Source of the DNA: Streptomyces sp. SID9727
GTDB lineage: Bacteria; Actinomycetota; Actinomycetes; Streptomycetales; Streptomycetaceae
Direction of reading: 5' to 3'
Assembly: GCF_010550605.1 (NCBI RefSeq)
Contig: NZ_JAAGNI010000394.1
Coordinates: 1-36,519 of the forward strand
DNA: 36,519 nucleotides
Under the pieces are notes generated by a model. It had not been told where the DNA came from. It did no database searches and was given only the letters and a program-made list of their open reading frames with translations. Shown here one piece after another: positions 15,349 through 23,283 of the stretch. Position numbers and translations under genes: made by a program. How positions within the stretch are numbered: position 1 is the first letter of the stretch; every line of letters begins with the position of its first letter.

Positions 15349-16485
15349 ATGAACGGGCCACCGGAGGGCGAGAGCGGTCATCAGGCCCTCGTCGCCCGCG
15401 CACGGGAACTGCGCGCGGCCCGGGACCATCCTCCCGCCGAATACCCCGTCCTGCTCGACGCGGCCCTCGCGGAGCTGGACCACGCGATCGAAGCCCTGCG
15501 CCTGGCAGAGGAGCCGCAGGGACCTCCCCGGAGACCGGGTGCGAAGGCGGCGCTCCACCCGTTCAAGGCCATCTTCGACCAGCTGCCGTGGCCCGTCGTC
15601 CTGACCGACGGGCAGACCGTCGTGCGCCGCCTCAACCAGGCCGCCGCCGAACTGACCGGGCTCCCTCCGGGGTATGCCGCGGGCCGCCCACTCGCCGCGC
15701 TCCTGCGCCCCGCGGACCGGGCCGCCCTCCGCGCCCATGCGGCGGCCGTGGCCGGCGGGGAGGGAGGCCGCAGCCTCCCGGTCCGCCTCCCCGGGCTGCA
15801 GGACGGCCCGCTGTACGCCACGCTCACCGGGATCGACGCGCCGGAGGGACGGGGACGGGACGTGCTCCTGCTGCTCGCGCCGGCCCCGGGCCCCCGCACC
15901 GCCTCCCGTACCGGTGACCGGGCCGGCGGCCCCTCGTCGGCCGGACGCCAGGCCGAGCTGACCGGCCTCCTGGACCGCACGGCCCGCGCCCTGCTGGAAC
16001 GTGAGCCCTCCGCGGCGGCCCTCGGCGCCGTCGCGGGGCTCCTGCGCGACGGTCTCGCGGACTGGGCCCTGCTCGACCTGGGGCCCACGGAGGCGCCGGT
16101 CCGGATCGCGGTCCACGGCCCCCCGGTGCCGGACGACGAGGGGCTGGAGAAGGCCTTCCTGCGGCAGGACCCGCGCGCCTGCCCCGTGGCGGTCGAGGTC
16201 ATGACGTCCGGCGAGGCGGTGGTGGAACAGCTCACGGACGACCTGGACAGGCTGGGGGCGGACGAGGACGGCAGGCCGCTCATGGTCCGCGCCGACGTCA
16301 CGGCCCTGCTCTCCGTGGCGCTGACCGAGTCCGGCGGCACGACGGCGCGGGGGGCGCTGACCCTGCTCCGGGGCGGGGCCGGGCCGCCGTTCTCGCTGCT
16401 GGAGGCCGGCGCCGCGGAGATCGCGGCGGGCCATCTGGCCGTCGTCGCCCGGCGGGGCGGTGCGGGTGGGCCGGGCGCGCGCTGA
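15349..16485 (+). CDS. PAS-GAF sensor protein without output domain
   Basis: Protein of 378 residues. After a helical N-terminus (AALAELDHAIEALRLAEE), residues about 72-175 look like a PAS domain (FDQLPWPVVLTDGQTVVRRL, with the typical LNQAAAELTG). Residues about 200-370 look like a GAF domain (LLDRTARALLE onward, ending ALTLLRGGAGPPFSLLEAGA). In Streptomyces such modules usually precede a PP2C/SpoIIE phosphatase or a kinase; none is present here and the protein ends after the GAF domain. It may act by protein contact, perhaps with the divergent GAF-ANTAR regulator. It begins at ATG 15349 with no Shine-Dalgarno. Ligand unknown. Confidence 0.75.
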   Translation: MNGPPEGESGHQALVARARELRAARDHPPAEYPVLLDAALAELDHAIEALRLAEEPQGPPRRPGAKAALHPFKAIFDQLPWPVVLTDGQTVVRRLNQAAAELTGLPPGYAAGRPLAALLRPADRAALRAHAAAVAGGEGGRSLPVRLPGLQDGPLYATLTGIDAPEGRGRDVLLLLAPAPGPRTASRTGDRAGGPSSAGRQAELTGLLDRTARALLEREPSAAALGAVAGLLRDGLADWALLDLGPTEAPVRIAVHGPPVPDDEGLEKAFLRQDPRACPVAVEVMTSGEAVVEQLTDDLDRLGADEDGRPLMVRADVTALLSVALTESGGTTARGALTLLRGGAGPPFSLLEAGAAEIAAGHLAVVARRGGAGGPGAR

Positions 16486-16631
16486 GCGGCGGGCGCGACG
16501 GAGCGTCGGCGGAGAAATACCGGCCGGTCAGGGGTGCGGGTGCCGTGCGGTGGCATACGGCGAAGTGGGGGAGGGCTGGAATCGCCTCGGCGCCAGGACC
16601 CGCCCCCGGCCGATCGAACATGGAGGACACG

Positions 16632-17723
16632 ATGGTGCGGACCGTGGGTGTGGAGGAGGAGCTGCTGCTCGTCGACGGGCAGAGCGGCGAACCCAGGGCG
16701 CTGTCAACAGCTGTCCTGGCCCGCGCGGAGCGGCGCGCCGAGGGCGACTCGGCCTTCGAGCAGGAGCTGCACCGCCAGCAGCTCGAATTCGCCACCGAGC
16801 CGCGCGCGGACATGCGGGAACTCGCCGACGAGATCCTGCGCTGGCGGGCGGAGGCGGCCCGCAGCGCCGCCGAGGCCGGGGGAGCGGTTGTCGCGCTCGC
16901 CACCTCTCCGCTGCCCGTCAGCCCGTCCATCGGCGAGGGCGAACGGTACCGCTGGCTGGCCGACAAGTTCGGGCTGACCACGCAGGAGCAGCTGACCTGC
17001 GGATGCCATGTGCACGTCTCCGTGGAGTCGGACGAGGAGGGCGTAGCGGTCCTGGACCGCATCCGCCCCTGGCTCGCCGTGCTGCTCGCGCTGAGTTCCA
17101 ATTCGCCGTTCTGGCAGGGCCAGGACACCGCGTACAGCAGCTACCGCAGCCGGGTCTGGGGCCGCTGGCCCTCGGCCGGGCCCATGGAACTGTTCGGATC
17201 CGCGCGCCGTTACCACGACGAGGTCGACGCCCTCGTCGGCACGGGCGTCCTGCGCGACAAGGGCATGATCTACTTCGACGCCCGCCTCTCCCACCGCTAC
17301 CCGACCGTCGAGATCAGGGTCGCGGACGTCTGCCTCGACCCCGCCGACGCGGCGCTGCTGGCCACGCTGGCGCGCGCCCTGGTGGAGACGGCCGCCCGGG
17401 CCTGGCGGGCGGGTGATCCGCCGGAGCCGTACGGGGTGGGCCTGCTGCGCATGGCGGCCTGGCAGGCGGGCCGCTCGGGCCTGGAGGGCGAACTGCTGCA
17501 CCCCGCCACCATGCGCCCCGCCCCCGCACCCGCCGTGGTGCACGCCCTGCTCACCCATGTGCGCGAGGCGTTGGAGGACAGCGGAGACCTGGCGTCGGCG
17601 GGGGAGGGGATCGAGAGAGTCCTGAAGAACGGCACCGGCGCGCGGATCCAGCGCGACGCGCTCTCCCGCACGGGCAGTCTCTACGACGCGGTCACCGAAT
17701 GCGTCAGCCGCACACGCGGCTGA
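16632..17723 (+). CDS. carboxylate-amine ligase, YbdK/GCS2 type glutamate-cysteine ligase
   Basis: Protein of 363 residues of the GCS2 family, which joins an amino group to the gamma-carboxyl of glutamate with ATP. Opening motif VGVEEELLLVD (residues 5-15) is diagnostic; CGCHVHVSVES, NSPFWQGQDTAYSSYRSRVW and LSHRYPTVEIRVADVCLDP follow and line the active site in relatives. Streptomyces makes mycothiol rather than glutathione, so the product may be a different gamma-glutamyl compound. Two ATGs are possible; the one at 16632 has GGAGG five bases upstream, whereas the one at 16620 has no such site. The 146-bp upstream gap has no gene and no strong promoter. A 16-bp terminator stem follows. Confidence 0.9.
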   Translation: MVRTVGVEEELLLVDGQSGEPRALSTAVLARAERRAEGDSAFEQELHRQQLEFATEPRADMRELADEILRWRAEAARSAAEAGGAVVALATSPLPVSPSIGEGERYRWLADKFGLTTQEQLTCGCHVHVSVESDEEGVAVLDRIRPWLAVLLALSSNSPFWQGQDTAYSSYRSRVWGRWPSAGPMELFGSARRYHDEVDALVGTGVLRDKGMIYFDARLSHRYPTVEIRVADVCLDPADAALLATLARALVETAARAWRAGDPPEPYGVGLLRMAAWQAGRSGLEGELLHPATMRPAPAPAVVHALLTHVREALEDSGDLASAGEGIERVLKNGTGARIQRDALSRTGSLYDAVTECVSRTRG

Positions 17724-17730
17724 GCCGGGC

Positions 17731-17765
17731 GGCGGCCTCCCGCCCCGAGGGGGCGGGAGGCCGCC
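17731..17765. terminator. strong bidirectional terminator hairpin
   Basis: A perfect 16-bp stem (GGCGGCCTCCCGCCCC and its complement) with a 3-base loop GAG, between the convergent carboxylate-amine ligase and decarboxylase genes. No U-run, as is common in Streptomyces. Confidence 0.85.
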
Positions 17766-17778
17766 GGGTGCCGGGTGC

Positions 17779-19251
17779 TCAGTCGTCCGCGCAGACCCGT
17801 ACGGTGCGCAGCTCCGGGTCCGCCGGGTCCGGCAGGTTCATCCCCGCTTCCAGACCGGTCAGGAGATAGCGCAGGACCGGTTCCGTCAGCCGTTCACCGG
17901 GCAGCACCACCGGGATGCCCGGGGGATACGGCGTGATCATCTCGGCGGCGACGCGCCCCACGGCCCGCTCCACCGGGATGTCCTCGGTCGCGTGGAAGTA
18001 GGCGTCGCGCGGCAGCCTCGCCTGGTCCATCCGCAGTTCCGGCGGTGCCGGAACCGCCACCTCGGGCCCCCGGGGCAGTGAAGGAGCCTGCCGGGCGAGG
18101 TCGCGCAGCGCCGTCAGCAGCCGCTTCGTCGTCTCGGCGTCGTCGGCGTGGGTGAGCTGGGCGCTGACCCGCCGGTGGTCCATCAGGTGCGTGTCCAGGT
18201 GGTGGTGTTCGCGCAGCCAGTCCGCCGCCCGATAGCCGGAGATCCCGAGGTCCGCGATGTCGATGACCACCGGCAGCGGGTCGAACTCGGAGCCGGCGCC
18301 CGGACCGCAGAAGTCGTCGCGGTCGTTGACGTGCATCCCGTCGATCGACTCGATCTCCTCGCGCACCGATGCGGCGAGGTCGAGGGCGCGCGACATCAGT
18401 GTGTGCCCCTCCAGCACCATCTGGCGCCGCCAGCCGTCCATGCCCGCGTACAGCAGGACGGAAGGGCTCGTCGTACCCAGCAGATCGGCCCGGGACGCCA
18501 GCGTGTCGTGGTCGATCAGGTCGCCCCGCAGATGGAACACCGACCCCTGTTCCAGGCCGCTGCCCATCTTGTGGATGCTGGTCACGCAGACATCGGCGCC
18601 CGCGTCCATCGCCCACGTCGGCAGATCCGGGTGGAACGGCAGATGCGCGCCCCACGCCTCGTCCACGACGAGCGGACGGGAGCGCCGGTGACACACCTCG
18701 GCGATGGCCCGCAGATCCGCCGCCACCCCGTACGGCGTGGGGCTCGTGACCAGGGCGCCCTTCGCGTCCGGGTGCTCCTCGAACGCCCGCTCGTACGCCT
18801 CCGGGGACGGCGGGTGCGCGAGGTGGCGTTCGGTGTCCCACTGCGGCTCGACCCACACCGGCCGGATGCCCGAGAGGATGAGCCCGGAGACCACCGCCTT
18901 GTGGGCGTCCCGCCCCACCAGGAGCTTCTGGCCGTGCGCGGCGACGCTCAGCATCGCCGCCTTGACCGACAGGGAACTGCCGCACGTCGAGAAGAACGCG
19001 TGCTCCGCGTGCACGGCGTCGGCCATCAGGACCTCGGCACGTTGCAGCACCCCCGACTTCATCCGCCGGTCGTCCAGTCCGCCGCTGGCCAGGAGGTCGC
19101 CGAGGAACACGGCGTCGCCCAGCACGGCCCTGACCTCGGGCGCCGCGCCCCGGGCCTGTTTGTGCCCCGGAGGCGTGAACCCCAGCTCACCCCGCTGCCG
19201 GTAGGCGGCCAGGGCGTCGAGAACGGGTGCTTCGTGATGATTCTTCGGCAT
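17779..19251 (-). CDS. Orn/Lys/Arg decarboxylase family PLP enzyme
   Basis: Pyridoxal-phosphate (fold type I) amino acid decarboxylase of 490 residues. Landmarks are FTPPGHKQ near residue 25, the cofactor-binding segment FFSTCGSSLSVKAAML, Asp197 in VVDEAWGAH which contacts the pyridine nitrogen, and the Schiff-base Lys228 in TSIHKMGSGLEQGS. The length fits the short form (without the wing domain) found in Gram-positive bacteria, which decarboxylates arginine, lysine or ornithine to a polyamine precursor; which one is not clear. The ATG at 19251 is supported by the conserved N-terminus; GGGAAGG lies upstream. It follows the SDR gene after 71 bp that hold a duplicated palindrome, a likely operator. 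Confidence 0.9.
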   Translation of the reverse strand: MPKNHHEAPVLDALAAYRQRGELGFTPPGHKQARGAAPEVRAVLGDAVFLGDLLASGGLDDRRMKSGVLQRAEVLMADAVHAEHAFFSTCGSSLSVKAAMLSVAAHGQKLLVGRDAHKAVVSGLILSGIRPVWVEPQWDTERHLAHPPSPEAYERAFEEHPDAKGALVTSPTPYGVAADLRAIAEVCHRRSRPLVVDEAWGAHLPFHPDLPTWAMDAGADVCVTSIHKMGSGLEQGSVFHLRGDLIDHDTLASRADLLGTTSPSVLLYAGMDGWRRQMVLEGHTLMSRALDLAASVREEIESIDGMHVNDRDDFCGPGAGSEFDPLPVVIDIADLGISGYRAADWLREHHHLDTHLMDHRRVSAQLTHADDAETTKRLLTALRDLARQAPSLPRGPEVAVPAPPELRMDQARLPRDAYFHATEDIPVERAVGRVAAEMITPYPPGIPVVLPGERLTEPVLRYLLTGLEAGMNLPDPADPELRTVRVCADD

Positions 19252-19283
19252 GTCCGCCGCCTTCCCGTGGTCCGCCCCGTCAA

Positions 19284-19327
19284 TCCGTACGCTGTACGAC
19301 CTAAGTCCGTACGCTGTACGACCTAAG
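19284..19327. repeat. two perfect 22-bp tandem repeats, each with a TetR-operator-like palindrome
   Basis: 19284-19305 and 19306-19327 are identical. Each contains the palindrome CGTAC-GCT-GTACG, the pattern of many TetR-family operators in actinomycetes. The right copy overlaps the TAG stop of the SDR gene (19323-19325), and a TTGACG (minus strand, 19278-19283) lies next to the left copy. It probably regulates the decarboxylase gene; no TetR gene is in the window. Confidence 0.8.
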
Positions 19328-20204
19328 GAAGCGGCGTACCGCCGGTCGCGTTCACGATCTCGCCGGTGATGAAACTCGCGTTCCCGGAGGCGAGGAACAC
19401 GTACGCCGGAGCCATCTCGGCCGGCTGGGCGGGCCTCCCCAGCGGGCTCTGCTTCCCGAACTCCTTCGTGTCCGGCAGCGTCGCCGGGATCAGCGGCGTC
19501 CACACCGGGCCGGGTGCCACGGCGTTCACCCGGATGCCGTCGGACGCCAGCATCTGGGCGAGGCCCTGGGTGAACGTCACGATGGCGCCCTTGGTCATGG
19601 CGTAGTCCAGCAGGTGCGGGCTCGGCTTGTACGCCTGCACCGACGTGGTGTTGATGATCGACCCGCCGGCCGGGATGTGCGGCAGGGCCATCTTGCACAG
19701 CCAGAACATCCCGTACAGGTTGGTGCGCAGCACCCGGTCGAACTGATCCGTGGAGATCGCGGAGATCCCGTCGGGCTGTGCCATCTGGTACGCGGCGTTG
19801 TTGACGAGCACGTCGATGCGCCCGAACTCCTGCACCGCGCTCCCGATCAGGGCACGGCACTGCTTCTCGTCCCGGATGTCGCACGCCTCCGTCAGCGCCT
19901 GCCGGCCCGCCTCCTCGACCAGCCGGGCCGTCTCCCGGGCCTCGTCCTCCTCCGTGTCGAGGTGGGTGATCAGCACATCCGCCCCCTCGCGGGCGAACGC
20001 CAGCGCGACGGCGCGGCCGATCCCGGAGTCGCCCCCCGTCACCACGGCCTTGCGGTCCTTCAGGAGCCCGTGGCCCCGGTAGGAGTCCTCGCCGTGGTCG
20101 GGCGGCGGGTCCATGGGGCCGGTCCAGCCGGGGTGTTCCTGTTCCTGCTGCGGAAAGTCGGGCTGCGGGAAGCGCTCGGTGGGGTCCTGGCCGGGTGTGC
20201 TCAT
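19323..20204 (-). CDS. SDR family oxidoreductase (YghA/YhdG-like)
   Basis: Short-chain dehydrogenase of 293 residues. A proline- and acid-rich N-terminal arm of about 48 residues is typical of the stress-linked YghA/YhdG branch. The Rossmann motif TGGDSGIG is at 56-63, the NNAA motif follows at 134-137, and the catalytic tetrad is Asn161, Ser187, Tyr200 and Lys204 (YAMTK). It should reduce an aldehyde or ketone with NAD(P)H; relatives are often induced by osmotic stress. The ATG at 20204 has GGAAGAAGG five bases upstream. It lies 43 bp after the P450 gene on the same strand and is probably co-transcribed. Its stop lies in the 22-bp repeat. Confidence 0.92.
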   Translation of the reverse strand: MSTPGQDPTERFPQPDFPQQEQEHPGWTGPMDPPPDHGEDSYRGHGLLKDRKAVVTGGDSGIGRAVALAFAREGADVLITHLDTEEDEARETARLVEEAGRQALTEACDIRDEKQCRALIGSAVQEFGRIDVLVNNAAYQMAQPDGISAISTDQFDRVLRTNLYGMFWLCKMALPHIPAGGSIINTTSVQAYKPSPHLLDYAMTKGAIVTFTQGLAQMLASDGIRVNAVAPGPVWTPLIPATLPDTKEFGKQSPLGRPAQPAEMAPAYVFLASGNASFITGEIVNATGGTPLP

Positions 20205-20247
20205 GGGGGCCTTCTTCCGTGACTGGTCGTGGGGGACGGACCGGGGG

Positions 20248-21477
20248 TTACCGGACGTCCTCGATGACGAACCCGCTCCGGGGCGCGGTGGGGACGCGGC
20301 GGAGGGGGATGGACAGGTCCTGTTCCGGCACCCGGTACACGAGGCCGGACAGCAGTACCGCGAGGGTGGACAGCAGGGCGAGGGTGATGTCCTCGCCAGG
20401 GCAGCGGTGTCCCGTCGCCGGGTCGCCGCCGCCCTGCGGGACCAGTTCGTCGGGCCGCACCGGCGTGCCGTGGAAGCGCGCGGGGTCGAAGACGTAGGGC
20501 CGCGGCCACAGGTCCGGGTCGTGGTTCTGGCCGTACAGGTCGAGGAGCACCAGCGTCCCCGGCCGGATGGTGCGGCCCTCCCATTCGAGCCGGTCGGCCG
20601 CGAGCCCGCCGACGAACGGGGCGAACGGGTAGAAGCGGCGGACCTCCTGCGCGAAGGCGAGGGCGAAGGCGGGGCCGCCGTCGCGGAGCGCCGCCCGGTG
20701 CTCCGGCCACCGGTGCAGGGCGTGCGCCGCGAACGCCGCGAACCAGCTGACCGCGACGGTCGGACGCAGGATGTTGAGCACCTCGACGGCCGCCGTACGG
20801 GGGTCGAGCAGCGCGCCGCCGGCATCGCGGTGGTGCACGACGGTACGGAACGGGGTAGCGCCCGCCCCGACTCCGGCCCCGGCGTCGCCGCTGCCGCGTT
20901 CCCGCTCCACCAGGCGGGCCAGACGCCTCTCCTGCCGGAGCCGGGCGGCGCGGGCGCGCAACTGCCGGGGGCCGGCCGACGCGAACCCGTCCACCATGGC
21001 CACCAGGTCGCGCGCCACGCCGTCCGCCCCGCCCTCCGGCAGCGGCACCCCGGCCCACGCGTGGACGGCGCGCGTGAGCACCCCGGCCACCTCGTCGAAC
21101 AGCACGACCCGGCCCCGGTCCGCCCACCCGGCCACGGCGTCCTTCCACTCCAGGGCGACCCGGTCCGTCAGGGCCCGCACGCCCTCCGGGTCCTTCAGCA
21201 GGTGGAGGAACATGCCCTTGCGCACCCGGTGCCGCTCACCGTCCAGGGTGTGCACCGCCCCCTGCCCGAACAACGTGTCGATGACCGGCTCCGGCAGCGC
21301 CCCGTGGCGGCGGACGTGGTCCTCGTCGTAGAAGAAGCGGACGGCGGCCGGCCCGTGCAGCGCGATGACCCGTTTGCCGAGCAGGCGGGTGCGGACCGGC
21401 GCGCCGCCGGACCGCCGCCGGCGGTCCGGCAGCCACGCGTAACCCCGGAGCAGGAGGGACAGGGTGCTGTCGGCCAT
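20248..21477 (-). CDS. cytochrome P450, CYP152 (fatty acid peroxygenase/decarboxylase) family
   Basis: P450 of 409 residues. The I-helix segment NILRPTVAVSWF has Arg238-Pro239 in place of the usual acid-alcohol pair, as in the CYP152 peroxygenases BS-beta, SP-alpha and OleT, in which the substrate carboxylate pairs with Arg and hydrogen peroxide is the oxidant. ExxR is Glu278-Arg281, and the heme ligand is Cys359 in GHRCPGEDITL. FYPFAPFVGG and LLDLYGQNHDPDLWPRP are also typical. Residue His76 (GAVHTLDG) falls where OleT has His85 and the hydroxylases have Gln, so decarboxylation to terminal alkenes is possible but not certain. GGAG lies upstream of the ATG at 21477. A catalase is encoded 11 kb away. 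It heads the P450-SDR pair. Confidence 0.9.
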   Translation of the reverse strand: MADSTLSLLLRGYAWLPDRRRRSGGAPVRTRLLGKRVIALHGPAAVRFFYDEDHVRRHGALPEPVIDTLFGQGAVHTLDGERHRVRKGMFLHLLKDPEGVRALTDRVALEWKDAVAGWADRGRVVLFDEVAGVLTRAVHAWAGVPLPEGGADGVARDLVAMVDGFASAGPRQLRARAARLRQERRLARLVERERGSGDAGAGVGAGATPFRTVVHHRDAGGALLDPRTAAVEVLNILRPTVAVSWFAAFAAHALHRWPEHRAALRDGGPAFALAFAQEVRRFYPFAPFVGGLAADRLEWEGRTIRPGTLVLLDLYGQNHDPDLWPRPYVFDPARFHGTPVRPDELVPQGGGDPATGHRCPGEDITLALLSTLAVLLSGLVYRVPEQDLSIPLRRVPTAPRSGFVIEDVR

Positions 21478-21851
21478 GAAGTCTCCGTAGGACAGGGGTG
21501 GGGGCCGTGCGGGGGCGTGGCGTCCGGGGACGGCCCGTCGGCGCCCCGCCGTCGATCCTGGGCGCACCGGGGCCGGCGCGCGACCGGGAGTCCGCCGGAC
21601 GGCGCTGCGGCTGTGGTCCCAACCGCAGCGCCTGCTCCCGCGTACGCCGGGAGCCTGGCCAGGCGGGTACCCGTGCCGCTGAGGGACATGCGGGGTGGCC
21701 GGGGCGTTTTCGTACGGCCTGACCGCCCCGGCCGGCCGGCTCCCCGGATTGAATCGGGCATTCCGGTTGAACCCGGATTCCGTGGGAACCCGTCGCACGG
21801 AACGGCTGTGCGGGCACACCCGCAGGACGACCCGGGAGGAACCGAGGAGAC
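21478..21851. other. 374-bp divergent intergenic region
   Basis: No gene is seen. It should hold promoters for the P450 (minus) and the CsbD-like gene (plus). Candidates are a minus-strand GCAT-N15-GGGTAC at 21667-21691 and a plus-strand GGTT-N15-GGGAAC at 21765-21789, both weak. Two 9-bp odd palindromes, GATTGAATC (21747-21755) and GGTTGAACC (21765-21773), 18 bp apart, could be protein-binding sites. Confidence 0.5.
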
Positions 21852-22031
21852 ATGGGAAGGCATGCCGAAATCGCCCGCGCCCTGGCCATGAGGGCGAAGG
21901 CGGCGAAGCTCAGGTCGGACGGCGCCGCGCTGGGCGACGAGCGCCTGAAGGCGGAGGGGCGCCGGCGCGAGACCGCCGGACGGATCGCCCAGGCCGAGGC
22001 GAAGGCGGCACGGCGCGAGGGCCGCCACTGA
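21852..22031 (+). CDS. small CsbD-like basic protein
   Basis: A 59-residue, Ala/Arg/Lys/Glu-rich helical protein starting at an ATG with GAGGAG four to five bases upstream. The stretch LGDERLKAEGRRRETAGRI resembles the repeat of CsbD-family stress proteins (a G-D-E-x-L-x-A-E-G-x-x-x-x-x-x-G-x pattern). CsbD genes in Bacillus are SigB-controlled; the role of the protein is unknown. It lies 40 bp before the alcohol dehydrogenase gene and is probably co-transcribed. The family link is by eye and not certain, since the protein is shorter and more basic than typical members. Confidence 0.65.
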   Translation: MGRHAEIARALAMRAKAAKLRSDGAALGDERLKAEGRRRETAGRIAQAEAKAARREGRH

Positions 22032-22071
22032 ACGGCGGCGCAGCCGTCACCCGACAGCGAGGAGATCACTC

Positions 22072-23262
22072 ATGCGTGCACTGACCTGGCAGGGAAAGCG
22101 TGACGTCCGCGTCGAAACCGTTCCCGACCCCGTCATCCAGGACCCGACCGACATCATCATCCGGGTCACCTCGACGGGCATCTGCGGATCGGACCTCCAT
22201 CTGTACGAAGTGCTGGGCCCCTACCTCGATCCCGGCGACATCCTGGGCCACGAGCCGATGGGCGTCGTGGAGGTGACGGGCCCCGAGGTGACCGCCGTGT
22301 CACGCGGTGACCGGGTCGTCGTCCCGTTCAACGTCTCCTGCGGCACCTGCTACATGTGCGGCCGGGGCCTGCACTCGCAGTGCGAGACCACGCAGGTCAG
22401 GGAGTACGGCACCGGCGCCTCGCTCTTCGGGTACACCAAGCTCTACGGACAGGTGCCCGGCGGGCAGGCCGAACTGCTGCGGGTCCCCTTCGGCAACACC
22501 CTGCCCATCAAGGTCCCCGAGGGGCCGTCGGACGACCGTTTCGTCTATCTGTCCGACGTGCTGCCCACCGCCTGGCAGGCCGTCGAGTACGCCGCGATCC
22601 CGCCCGGCGGCAGCGTCACCGTCCTCGGCCTCGGCCCGATCGGCGACATGGCCGCCCGCATCGCCCTGCACCGCGGCGCCGGCCTGGTCATCGGCGTGGA
22701 CCTGGTCCCCGAGCGCCTCGCCCGCTCCGCCGCGCGCGGCGTCCAGACCCTCGACCTCGGGCGCTACGGCAAGGACCTGCCGGACGCGGTCCGCGACCTC
22801 ACCGGCGGCCGGGGCACCGACGCGGTCATCGACGCCGTCGGCATGGAGGCCCACGCCATCGGCGCGCCGCTCGGCAAGGCCGGCCAGTGGGCGGTCGGCC
22901 TCCTGCCGGACGCGGCGGCCCGCCCGCTCATGGAACGCGCCGGCATCGACCGGCTCACCGCCCTCCTCACCGCCATCGACGTGGTGCGCCGGGGCGGCAC
23001 CATCTCCATTTCCGGTGTCTACGGCGGCGCCGTCGATCCGCTGCCCCTGCTCACCATGTTCGACAAGCAGATCCAGCTCCGGATGGGCCAGGCGAACGTC
23101 AAGCGCTGGGTGCCCGACATCCTGCCGCTGCTCGTGGACGACGACCCGCTGGGCGTCGACGGCTTCGCCACGCACCACCTGTCGCTGGAGGAGGGCCCCA
23201 AGGCGTACGAGACCTTCCAGGCGAAGGCCGACGGCATGGTCAAGACGCTGCTCCGGCCCTGA
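22072..23262 (+). CDS. zinc-dependent alcohol dehydrogenase (MDR; formaldehyde dehydrogenase-like)
   Basis: Medium-chain zinc dehydrogenase of 396 residues. Catalytic zinc ligands are Cys38 (GICGSDLH), His60 and Glu61 (GHEPMGVV); structural zinc ligands are Cys90, Cys93, Cys96 and Cys104. The NAD-binding Rossmann motif is VTVLGLGPIGDMAARI near residue 185-200. It oxidises an alcohol or aldehyde adduct; the length and the insertion after GYTKLYGQVPGGQAE resemble the glutathione-independent formaldehyde dehydrogenase branch, but the substrate is not settled. The ATG at 22072 has GAGGAG eight bases upstream. The epimerase gene follows after 21 bp, so they share an operon. Confidence 0.92.
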   Translation: MRALTWQGKRDVRVETVPDPVIQDPTDIIIRVTSTGICGSDLHLYEVLGPYLDPGDILGHEPMGVVEVTGPEVTAVSRGDRVVVPFNVSCGTCYMCGRGLHSQCETTQVREYGTGASLFGYTKLYGQVPGGQAELLRVPFGNTLPIKVPEGPSDDRFVYLSDVLPTAWQAVEYAAIPPGGSVTVLGLGPIGDMAARIALHRGAGLVIGVDLVPERLARSAARGVQTLDLGRYGKDLPDAVRDLTGGRGTDAVIDAVGMEAHAIGAPLGKAGQWAVGLLPDAAARPLMERAGIDRLTALLTAIDVVRRGGTISISGVYGGAVDPLPLLTMFDKQIQLRMGQANVKRWVPDILPLLVDDDPLGVDGFATHHLSLEEGPKAYETFQAKADGMVKTLLRP

Positions 23263-23283
23263 GCCGCGACGAAGGGATTCACC

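Noticed and set aside
19252..19884. Upstream extension of the decarboxylase frame into the SDR gene
   Set aside because: The extension is the SDR gene in another frame; the conserved decarboxylase N-terminus starts at 19251.
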